Of a stretch of DNA of 64,000 nucleotides, positions 1 through 7,670 are shown piece by piece. The notes under the pieces were generated by a model. That model ran no database searches, was not told where the DNA came from, and saw only the letters and a list, made by a program, of their open reading frames with translations. Numbering within the stretch: position 1 is the first letter of the stretch; each line of letters opens with the position of its first letter. Origin of the DNA: an uncultured Verrucomicrobia subdivision 3 bacterium (lineage in GTDB: Bacteria > Verrucomicrobiota > Verrucomicrobiia > Limisphaerales > UBA11358); contig CAIOIC010000126.1 of NCBI GenBank assembly GCA_903858275.1, positions 53,082 to 117,081 of the forward strand. The letters run 5' to 3'. The translations under genes and the position numbers were made by a program.

Positions 1-198
1 CACATAAATATTCGGGTCATTGTAACCCCGCACCCCTTGAAGCGTGCCGAAATAGTGATCAAACGAACGGTTCTCCTGCATGAGAACGACCACGTGCTTC
101 ACATCCTGGATACTCCCGCCGCTGGCAGTGAGACTACCCGCGCTTAACAACACCGCCCCTATCAGGCTGGCTTGGATAAAGGCGCAGGCAGGATTCAT
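1..198 (-). CDS. Phospholipase C-type phosphoesterase, secreted (N-terminal part only)
   Basis: Only the first 66 codons are in the window; the gene runs off the left edge. Residues 1 to about 25 form a Sec signal peptide. After it comes a stretch containing KHVVVLMQENRSFDHYFG (residues 34-51), the hallmark opening of the bacterial phosphoesterase family that includes non-haemolytic phospholipase C and acid phosphatase AcpA; the Glu-Asn pair there helps bind metal in characterised members. The ATG at 198 directly precedes the signal peptide. A periplasmic or extracellular phosphodiesterase or phosphatase is likely, but the substrate cannot be told from this piece. Confidence 0.8.
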   Translation of the reverse strand, partial: MNPACAFIQASLIGAVLLSAGSLTASGGSIQDVKHVVVLMQENRSFDHYFGTLQGVRGYNDPNIYV

Positions 199-348
199 AA
201 AATTACTACAGTAGCCTAACACAACAAGTTGATTACAGCAATCAATCGACTTGCCACCCAGCACAACTCAACCATCTACCATGACACGGTTTATCAGAAC
301 CGGAAGCTGAGAAAATCTTCGAGACTTGAATTCCGCCGCTCAAATACA

Positions 349-1515
349 TCACTTCGCCGGCACGGTGAAGAAAAACGTCGCGCCTTGACCCAGTTCACTT
401 TCACAACGCACCTCGCCGCCATGCGCCTGAACAATGTGTTTTACGATCGAAAGTCCCAGCCCCGTGCCGCCCTGATCGCGGGAACGAGCCTTGTCCACGC
501 GGTAAAACCGCTCAAACACCCGGTCCAGCGCCTCCGGCGGAATACCCGGTCCGTCATCGCGCACAAAAACCTCAATGGCACCATCGGCCAACGTATTTCC
601 GCCGACCACCAGACAGCCATCCGTGCGGCCATATTTGATGGCATTATCCACCAGGTTCGATAACACCTGATCCAACCGGTTGGCATCGCCATTGGCGGTG
701 AACTCAGGCATTTCGTTCACCAGCACCACATTTTTAATTTCCGCCTTGGTCTGGAGATGGGAAAAAACTTTATCAACCAGCGCCCGCAATCGCACCGGCT
801 GCAAGTCCAGCGTCATCCGGCCGGATTCCAGCGCGGAGATTGTCAGCAAATCCTGGATGAGCAAATCGAGCCGGTTGGCGTTGCGCTCGATTGTTTTCAG
901 GAACCGCTCAGCCACTTCAGGGTTGTTGCGCGCGCCGTCGAGCAGCGTCTCCACGTAGCCCTTAATAAGCGACAGCGGCGTGCGCAACTCGTGGCTCACG
1001 TTGGCGACAAATTCCTCCCGCTGCCGCTCCAACCGCTTGAGCCGCGTCAAATCATGGAAAACCAGAATCGTCCCCTCGCGTTCGCCGGCGGCGTTCGTGA
1101 TGGCAGCAGCGTTGACCTGCAGCCAGCGCTCGCCCAATCCCGGCAATTTGATCTCGTAGTCCAGCACCTGCTGCTCGGTCTCCGCACGCTGGAGCAACCC
1201 GTCCAGTTCCTGAATTCGCAGCGCCTCGACGATGGTTTTGCCACGCAATTCCGCTTTGAGGCCGAAGAGGTTTTTGAACGCACGATTGGCGAGGTGGATT
1301 TTCCGGTTCCGGTCCAGCAACAACAAGCCCTCGAGCATGGAGTCAAACAGGGTTTTCTGCTGCGCCTGCGCGTCCACGGAATTCTGCTGCTGGCGGCGCT
1401 GCGAGGAATCCAACTCCGCCGCGTGCCGCCCCTGCAAAGCGCTAAACTTTGCCCGCCACCAGAAATGGAGGCCAGCCAGCGCCGCGAGCGCGAGGATGAA
1501 AAGGAAAAACCACAC
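349..1515 (-). CDS. phoR: PhoR-type sensor histidine kinase
   Basis: The 388-residue protein has one N-terminal membrane helix (about residues 3-20), a PAS domain (about 50-160), a dimerisation/phosphoacceptor domain with SHELRTP (His175), and a C-terminal ATPase domain with an N box (DNAIKYG), DDGPGIP and GGTGLGLSIV. This is the short PhoR layout with almost no periplasmic sensor. It follows the PhoB-like regulator gene on the same strand after a 199-base gap filled by a palindromic repeat. The start is GTG, chosen because the membrane helix begins at once. The pair probably senses phosphate limitation, but no pst genes are in view, so the stimulus is inferred from family resemblance. Confidence 0.85.
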   Translation of the reverse strand: MWFFLFILALAALAGLHFWWRAKFSALQGRHAAELDSSQRRQQQNSVDAQAQQKTLFDSMLEGLLLLDRNRKIHLANRAFKNLFGLKAELRGKTIVEALRIQELDGLLQRAETEQQVLDYEIKLPGLGERWLQVNAAAITNAAGEREGTILVFHDLTRLKRLERQREEFVANVSHELRTPLSLIKGYVETLLDGARNNPEVAERFLKTIERNANRLDLLIQDLLTISALESGRMTLDLQPVRLRALVDKVFSHLQTKAEIKNVVLVNEMPEFTANGDANRLDQVLSNLVDNAIKYGRTDGCLVVGGNTLADGAIEVFVRDDGPGIPPEALDRVFERFYRVDKARSRDQGGTGLGLSIVKHIVQAHGGEVRCESELGQGATFFFTVPAK

Positions 1516-1524
1516 AGGAATTAT

Positions 1525-1718
1525 TTAACCACGGATGGACACGGATGCACACGGATAAAAATGAGATATTGAGTCAGCTTCGTGGGGCGAGCGTCCTCGC
1601 GAGCCGCTGATGCCTGCGACATTCGGCTCGCGAGGACGCTCGCCCCACCGATTTGACAGAACACCCTTGTCCGCTTGCCCCATCCGTGTTTATCCGTGTC
1701 CATCCGTGGTTCATTTAT
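1525..1718. repeat. Nested palindromic intergenic repeat between phoB and phoR
   Basis: The inner part is a perfect 25-base inverted repeat (1582-1606 and 1624-1648, 17-base loop) containing GGGGCGAGCGTCCTCGCGAG. Outside it lie two inverted arms (about 1526-1560 and 1680-1714) built from the repeated word CACGGAT, for example CCACGGATGGACACGGAT. Related copies of the inner word occur at 17636-17657 and 19716-19741. The element fills nearly the whole gap between phoB and phoR and slightly overlaps the 3' end of phoB. In RNA it could form a long hairpin that separates expression of the two genes; that role is inferred. Confidence 0.85.
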
Positions 1719-2395
1719 TCGACGAAGCGGTAGCCCACCCCGCGCACCGTATCCAGATGCTTCGCCGCCGGGCCGATTTTTTCGCGCAACCGGCGCATGT
1801 GCGTATCCACCGTGCGCGTGTCAATCAGGCTGTCGTATTCCCACACATCGCGGAGGAGCTGGTCGCGCGACTGCACCCGGCCCGAGCGTTGCGCGAGGAT
1901 CGTCAGCAGCTTGAACTCCGTCGCTGTCATTTCGATGGGCTTGTTCTTCCAGGCCACCACATGGCGCGGCAAATCAATCAGCAGATCGCCGAAGCGCAGT
2001 TGCTCCTTCGGTTTCTCCTCGGATTGCGAACGGGAAAGAATTTTCTTCACGCGCAACATCAATTCGCGCGGACTGAAGGGCTTGGTCAGATAATCATCCG
2101 CGCCAAGCTCGAGGCCCAGCACACGATCAATCTCCGCCGCCTTGGCCGTGAGCATGATGATGGGCACCTTGGCCGTGGCTGCGTCGAGGCGCAGCGCCTT
2201 GCAGATTTCAAATCCATCCATCTCCGGCAACATCACGTCCAGCACAATGAGGTCGGGTTTCTGTGCACGGACTTTTTTGAGCGCCTCCGCACCGTCCGCC
2301 GCCGTGGTGACAGCATAGCCAGCCTGCTTCAAATTGAACTCAACCAGCTCAATGATTTCCGGCTCGTCATCCACGACCAAAATTCGCGGTTTCAC
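1715..2395 (-). CDS. phoB: PhoB/OmpR-family response regulator
   Basis: The 226-residue protein has an N-terminal receiver domain with the acidic pair D9-D10, phosphoacceptor D53 (LDVMLPEMDG) and a conserved Lys in LTAK, followed by an OmpR-type winged-helix DNA-binding domain ending in RGVGYRF. The length is normal for PhoB. It starts at a GTG and is divergent from the NAD(P)HX repair gene, with 130 bases between them. It is expected to be phosphorylated by the downstream PhoR-like kinase and to bind direct-repeat operators; none was recognised here. The specific PhoB assignment rests on pairing with a PAS-only, PhoR-like kinase. Confidence 0.85.
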   Translation of the reverse strand: MKPRILVVDDEPEIIELVEFNLKQAGYAVTTAADGAEALKKVRAQKPDLIVLDVMLPEMDGFEICKALRLDAATAKVPIIMLTAKAAEIDRVLGLELGADDYLTKPFSPRELMLRVKKILSRSQSEEKPKEQLRFGDLLIDLPRHVVAWKNKPIEMTATEFKLLTILAQRSGRVQSRDQLLRDVWEYDSLIDTRTVDTHMRRLREKIGPAAKHLDTVRGVGYRFVE

Positions 2396-2525
2396 GCTGG
2401 CAGTGTGGCACGCGGCAATTCGTCACACAATTTCAATCCGGTGACAACCATGTGACGATTGGGTGACAAAAATGACCGGCGACATTCTGCTTTTGCGTCA
2501 CCGAGAAATTTGCCACGCTCGGCTC

Positions 2526-3938
2526 ATGCCAATCCCAGTCATCAGCATTGCGCAGATGCGCGAGTGGGAAGCCGCGACCTGGGCCACCGGCCAGACCGAG
2601 GCCGAGGTCATCCGCCGCGCCGGCAAGCGCGTCGCGCGCCGCGCCCGCAAGCTCACCCGCGCCAGCGACACGATTCTTTTTCTCGTCGGCAAGGGCCACA
2701 ACGGCGACGACGCCCGCGCCGCCGCCAAGGAAATCGAAGGCCGCCACGCGAAGGTGCTGGAAATGTTCCTGCCGGACACCGACCGGCTGCCGCTGGAATC
2801 CGCGCTCAAGGAGAAACCCGCGCTCATCGTGGACGGACTTTTCGGCATCGGGCTGAACCGCCCGCTCTCCGAGAGCTGGCAGAAAATCATCACCACCATC
2901 AACGCCAGCAAAATTCCTATCCTCGCGATTGACGCACCCTCCGGGCTGAACGCCGACACCGGCGGCACCTTCGGTGCGGGCATTGAAGCAACCGTTACGC
3001 TCACGGTGGGCGCGCCTAAAGCAGGACTGCTCGCACCGGCGGCGTGGCCGTTCGTCGGACGCTTGGAAGTGACGGAAGATGTTGGCCTCGTCCCCTGCCC
3101 GTTCGCAACCGAACTGAACTGGACCCTGCCGGAAGATTTTGAGGATTTCCCGCCATCGCGTCCCGTGACCGGAAACAAAGGCAGTTTCGGGCACGCGGCC
3201 ATTGTGGCCGGAAGTCTTGGTTTTCACGGTGCCGCCGTGCTCGCCACGCGCGGCGCGCAACGGGCGCAGCCGGGACTCGTCACCCTGCTCACGCAGGAAA
3301 ATGTTTATTATCCCATCGCGGCGCAGATGCAGTCCGCCATGGTAAACCTATGGCGCCCGGAAGCGAAATTGCCCGAAGGCACGAGCGCCTTGCTGGCCGG
3401 CCCGGGGCTGGCCGCCCGGGATTTGCCGGATGAAATGCGCAAGGCGGTGCGGCACTGGTGGCGCGATCTGAAATTTCCATTCATCGCGGATGCCAGTGCG
3501 CTGGATTTTCTGTCGGCGGAACCGTTCCAGAAAAATTGCATCCGGGTGCTCACGCCCCATCCCGGCGAGGCGGCGAGGCTGCTCAACAGCACCGCGGCGC
3601 AGGTGCAGGCCAACCGCCGGGCGGCGCTGCGCGAACTTTCCCGGAAATATGGCAACTGCTGGGTGGTGCTGAAAGGACACCAGACACTGGTCGGGCGCAG
3701 CGAGGGGAATATTTACACCAATCCTTCCGGCAACGCGCAACTCGCACAGGGCGGCAGCGGCGATCTGCTGGCCGGCTACATCGCCGGCCTGCTCGCGCAA
3801 CCGGCGTTACAGGCAGACGTCGAAAAAACCTTGCGCTACGCCGTCTGGCAGCACGGGGCGGCGGCGGATGAATTATCAGCGACCCGCCACAACTGGACGG
3901 TGGAAGAACTGGCCGGAAATATTGGTGACGCAAGGTAA
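2526..3938 (+). CDS. nnr: Bifunctional NAD(P)HX epimerase / ADP-dependent dehydratase
   Basis: The N-terminal half is the YjeF_N epimerase fold (SIAQMREWE opening, then GKGHNGDDARAAA around residues 55-67, a variant of the usual GxGNNGGDG loop). The C-terminal half is the ribokinase-like dehydratase with GNKGSFGHAAIVAGS, LTPHPGEAARLL and the NPSGNAQLAQGGSGD catalytic region. Together they repair hydrated NADH and NADPH in the cytoplasm. Length (470 residues) is close to that of E. coli YjeF. An upstream in-frame GTG (2463) exists, but the ATG at 2526 matches the usual family N-terminus. Confidence 0.88.
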   Translation: MPIPVISIAQMREWEAATWATGQTEAEVIRRAGKRVARRARKLTRASDTILFLVGKGHNGDDARAAAKEIEGRHAKVLEMFLPDTDRLPLESALKEKPALIVDGLFGIGLNRPLSESWQKIITTINASKIPILAIDAPSGLNADTGGTFGAGIEATVTLTVGAPKAGLLAPAAWPFVGRLEVTEDVGLVPCPFATELNWTLPEDFEDFPPSRPVTGNKGSFGHAAIVAGSLGFHGAAVLATRGAQRAQPGLVTLLTQENVYYPIAAQMQSAMVNLWRPEAKLPEGTSALLAGPGLAARDLPDEMRKAVRHWWRDLKFPFIADASALDFLSAEPFQKNCIRVLTPHPGEAARLLNSTAAQVQANRRAALRELSRKYGNCWVVLKGHQTLVGRSEGNIYTNPSGNAQLAQGGSGDLLAGYIAGLLAQPALQADVEKTLRYAVWQHGAAADELSATRHNWTVEELAGNIGDAR

Positions 3939-3968
3939 GTTTCGGTTTAAATATAAACAAGTCCACGT

Positions 3969-5855
3969 ATGCCAGCTTACTCTAATCTCAACAAAACGCT
4001 TTTAAGCGCTTTACTTGGTTTGCTCTTCGCCGTAAAGACCGGCGCAGATCAACCCAAATCTCCGGCGGATAAACTCGACCGGATTCCCGGCACACGCTTC
4101 GAGTTGAACGGGGTTTTTCAGGAATATATTACCGGCATCACCGAAGACTGGTTATTACCGCTGCCACAAAGAAACCCGGCAATTTTGCAGATGTTGGCCG
4201 ACCGGGATAAACAGCCGCAGCGCGATCTGTTGTCCTGGTCGGGCGAGTTCGCCGGCAAATATCTTACCGGCGGCACCCAAATATACAGGCTCACGCACGA
4301 CCCGAAACTCAAAGACTGCCTCTCCAAATTCGTCGCGGACCTGGTGAAATTGCAGACGGAAGACGGTTATCTGGGACCGTATTCAAAAAGCGATCGGCTG
4401 CAAAGAGGGTGGGATGTCTGGGGACATTATCATGCCATGCTGGGGTTATTGCTCTGGCATGAGGAAACAGCTGATCCGAAGGCATTGCAATGTGCCGTAA
4501 AAATCGGCGACATGCTCTGCAAAAAGTTTCTCCATGGCAACAAACGCATTGTGGATGGCGGCAGCGTGGAGATGAACCACTCAGTCATCCATTCGCTATG
4601 CCTGCTTTATAAAGCCACAAAAACGCCGACCTATCTGGAACTGGCACGCCAGATTGCCGACGAAGAGTTCCCAGACAGGCGGGCGGGCGATTTTGTGCGC
4701 ACCGCCCTCGCGGGCAAGGAATTCTATCAAACTCCCAAACCGCGCTGGGAAAGCCTGCATTCGATTCAAGGGCTTGCGGAATTATATCGGATCATCGGCC
4801 AAGATGACTACCGCAAGGCGCTTGAGCATCATTGGTGGAGCATTACGAAACTTGACCGACATAATAACGGCGGTTTTTCTTCGGGTGAACAGGCTCAGGG
4901 AAATCCATATAATCCGGGTGCAATCGAAACCTGTTGCACCGTCGCCTGGATTGCGCTGGGGGTGGATATGCTGCGATTGACCGGCAACCCGGTCGTGGCG
5001 GATGAGCTGGAGCTTTCCACGCTCAATCAGGTGCTGGGCTACCAGCATCGCTCCGGCAAATGGTGCACTTACAGCGCTCCTATGGACGGCAGACGATACC
5101 CCAGCATACAAGACATCGCATTTCAAATTCGCCCCGGCAGCGAGGAAATCAATTGCTGCAGCGCGAATGCGCCGCGAGGCTTTGGCATGATCAGCGACTG
5201 GGCCTTGATGACCGATGGGCAGGGTCTGGTTTTGAATTGGTATGGCCCGTCCACCATAAGCGCCAAGTTGAACGGCACGACGGTGACCATCCACCAGGAA
5301 ACAGATTATCCACGTAACGGGCGGATTGTGTTCCATGTTTCCCCTGAACACGCCAAGAAATTCCCGCTGAAACTTCGCATTCCCCACTGGTCAACCCAAA
5401 GCCGTGTGCTAGTGAATGGCCAACCGGTTGCCGAGGTTAAACCCGGTGCCTACCTTGCTTTGGATCGCGAATGGAAACCTGGCGACACTATCGAGATGAA
5501 CCTCGACATGTCTTTACGTTACTGGGCGGGCGAAAAAGAATGTGCGGGCAAGACCTCCATCTACCGCGGCCCGCTTTTGTTGGTTTATGAACTCCCCCGC
5601 AAGGGCGACCAGACGAAGCCGGAGTTCGATGCCGCCATGATGAAGGAAAAAGTCATCGCCGATAATGGGGAGCTGGCACCGCCCTGGCTGCTATTGGAAT
5701 TTAAAGACACTACCGACAAGCCGGTGCGTTTGCGCGATTACGGCACCGCCGGTGACCGCGGCCTCAGATACGCATCCTGGCTGAATGTTAAAAATGTCAA
5801 ACCGACGCCGTTTTCTGAAGCAAACCCCTTGCGCAGCAGCCCTTCGACGAAATGA
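3969..5855 (+). CDS. Secreted GH127-like (DUF1680) beta-L-arabinofuranosidase
   Basis: The 628-residue protein has an N-terminal signal peptide (about 1-26) followed by an all-helical (alpha/alpha)6 barrel and C-terminal beta-sandwich typical of DUF1680/GH127. Family marks include WDVWGHYHAMLGLL, GSVEMNHSVIHSL, a conserved Cys-rich stretch ETCCTVAW (about 316-323) and EEINCCSANAPRG (about 393-405); in characterised GH127 enzymes Cys and Glu residues in these places form the Zn-thiolate catalytic centre. It probably removes beta-L-arabinofuranose from arabinan or glycoprotein. It stands alone, 30 bases after the NAD(P)HX gene. Exact substrate is inferred from family only. Confidence 0.8.
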   Translation: MPAYSNLNKTLLSALLGLLFAVKTGADQPKSPADKLDRIPGTRFELNGVFQEYITGITEDWLLPLPQRNPAILQMLADRDKQPQRDLLSWSGEFAGKYLTGGTQIYRLTHDPKLKDCLSKFVADLVKLQTEDGYLGPYSKSDRLQRGWDVWGHYHAMLGLLLWHEETADPKALQCAVKIGDMLCKKFLHGNKRIVDGGSVEMNHSVIHSLCLLYKATKTPTYLELARQIADEEFPDRRAGDFVRTALAGKEFYQTPKPRWESLHSIQGLAELYRIIGQDDYRKALEHHWWSITKLDRHNNGGFSSGEQAQGNPYNPGAIETCCTVAWIALGVDMLRLTGNPVVADELELSTLNQVLGYQHRSGKWCTYSAPMDGRRYPSIQDIAFQIRPGSEEINCCSANAPRGFGMISDWALMTDGQGLVLNWYGPSTISAKLNGTTVTIHQETDYPRNGRIVFHVSPEHAKKFPLKLRIPHWSTQSRVLVNGQPVAEVKPGAYLALDREWKPGDTIEMNLDMSLRYWAGEKECAGKTSIYRGPLLLVYELPRKGDQTKPEFDAAMMKEKVIADNGELAPPWLLLEFKDTTDKPVRLRDYGTAGDRGLRYASWLNVKNVKPTPFSEANPLRSSPSTK

Positions 5856-5867
5856 CGGGAACCCGCA

Positions 5868-7595
5868 TCACAGCTTCCGCATTTCACTGCCCGCCAGTTG
5901 AATCAGCGGCTTAATCGTCGCCGCGCTGAAATCCAGTTTACTGCCCGCCGCCGCGAACAATTCCGGCAACGGCCGGGAGCCGCCGAGGGTCAGGGATTTT
6001 TTGTAATCACCCAGCGCCTTGGACCGGTTCGCCTTGGAATTCGCCCACACCTGCAGCGCGCCGAGCTGCGCGATGCCGTATTCGACGTAGTAAAACGGAT
6101 ACAGGAAAATGTGCAACTGCCGGTGCCACGAATGCACCCGCACTTCCCCGAAGCCGCTGAAATCCACATCGCCGCCGAAGCGGTCCATCAGTTTCAAGTA
6201 AGCCGCCTTGCGCTCGGCGCGCGTGTGGCCGGGATGCGTGTAGATCCAGTGCTGAAAACCGTCCACCACCGCCATCCACGGGAAAAATCCGATGATGCCT
6301 TCCAGGTGCGTCTTGCGCGCGCGCGCCGCTTCCGCCGGCGCGTAAAATTCCTCGATGAATTCGTTGCCGAGCAGTTCCATCGCCATCGAAGCGACCTCGC
6401 AAAACTCAATCGGCGCGCTGCGATACGGATACAAATCCTCGCCGCGCGTCGCCTGCGCGTGGAACGCATGACCGGCCTCGTGCAGAATCGTCTCCACGTC
6501 GCGCTGCACGCCGACGGCGTTCATGAAGATAAACGGCACGCGTGCCTCGCTCAGGGTTGACTGGTAGCCGCCCGGCGCCTTGCCTTTGCGGTTGTCGAGG
6601 TCGAGCAACTTCTTGTCCTGCAGCTCCTGAAAATTCGCCGCGAGCCCCGCATCAAGCTGGTTAAATATTTTCTGGGTGCGCGAAACCATTTCGCCAACAT
6701 CGGCAAATGGCTTCAACGGCGCGCGATTCTGCGGATCCACGGCCAAGTCCCACGGACGCAACTTCGCCAAATTCAACTGCCGCTTGCGTTCGTTCTGGAT
6801 GGCGCGGACGGCGGGCATAATTTCGCTTTCAATGGCGTCGTGGAATTTCACGCAATCCGCCGGCGTGTAATCGAAGCGGCCTTTCTGGCGGAAGATGAAT
6901 TCGAGGTAGTTGTCGAAACCCGCGTTTTTCGCGATCTGGTGACGGAACTTGATCAGCTCGTCCATGATTTCATCGCACTTCTCCACGTCCTGCAACCGGC
7001 GCCGGGCAACGAGTTCCCAAGCCTCCTGCCGCAATGCGCGGTCCGGCTCTTCCAGAAAGCGACCCATCTGCACCAAAGTCTTTTCCTCGCCGCGAAACTT
7101 CACCGTTTGCGCACCGATGAGCTTTTGATACTGCTGGCCGAGCTTAGCCTCCTCGGTCTCCAGCGCCACGTTTTCCGGGCGGAACAGCTGGACGTGATTC
7201 GCGACATCGCGATCAAAGACCTCGTAGCGCGGCTGGGACAGGTTTTTCCGCTGCGGATGCGCGACGTAAAGCTGCTCCAGCGCGAACTGGCGAGGCTTGA
7301 GCTGCGGTTCGACATGTTCGACAAAATACAGATACGCCTTCTCCGCCTCGGCGTTATCCGTGTGGCAGGTCATGGCGATGTTACGACGCGAAGCCTCCTC
7401 GTCGAGCGCGGCGGAAAGTTCACTCCAGTCGAGCAGCCATTTCTCCAAGTCAGCCACAGACCTGGCTTGCGTCATGCGCGCCTCCAGCTGGTCAAACAGC
7501 GGCGCAATCTGCGGCCAGTCGCCGAGATCAATCTCAGACGGAACAAAGGAACGCGGTTTCGCGGGCGGTAATTTTCCAAACGGCAACAAATTCAT
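5868..7595 (-). CDS. M3-family zinc oligoendopeptidase
   Basis: The 575-residue cytoplasmic protein carries the HExxH zinc motif in ETILHEAGHAFHA followed downstream by EFCEVASMAMELL, the third-ligand helix of M3 peptidases (thimet/PepF type). There is no signal peptide. Size fits PepF-like oligoendopeptidases, which trim short peptides inside the cell. An in-frame TTG lies nine codons upstream; the ATG at 7595 is preferred. It is convergent with the GH127-like gene (12 bases between stops) and downstream of the GH51-like gene on the same strand. Confidence 0.85.
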   Translation of the reverse strand: MNLLPFGKLPPAKPRSFVPSEIDLGDWPQIAPLFDQLEARMTQARSVADLEKWLLDWSELSAALDEEASRRNIAMTCHTDNAEAEKAYLYFVEHVEPQLKPRQFALEQLYVAHPQRKNLSQPRYEVFDRDVANHVQLFRPENVALETEEAKLGQQYQKLIGAQTVKFRGEEKTLVQMGRFLEEPDRALRQEAWELVARRRLQDVEKCDEIMDELIKFRHQIAKNAGFDNYLEFIFRQKGRFDYTPADCVKFHDAIESEIMPAVRAIQNERKRQLNLAKLRPWDLAVDPQNRAPLKPFADVGEMVSRTQKIFNQLDAGLAANFQELQDKKLLDLDNRKGKAPGGYQSTLSEARVPFIFMNAVGVQRDVETILHEAGHAFHAQATRGEDLYPYRSAPIEFCEVASMAMELLGNEFIEEFYAPAEAARARKTHLEGIIGFFPWMAVVDGFQHWIYTHPGHTRAERKAAYLKLMDRFGGDVDFSGFGEVRVHSWHRQLHIFLYPFYYVEYGIAQLGALQVWANSKANRSKALGDYKKSLTLGGSRPLPELFAAAGSKLDFSAATIKPLIQLAGSEMRKL

Positions 7596-7670
7596 GGCCG
7601 CAGGATAAAACACGCGCGGCAAATGGAAATTATTTTATCAAAATCCATTTGCCGCCGCGGCGGCCGCCGA

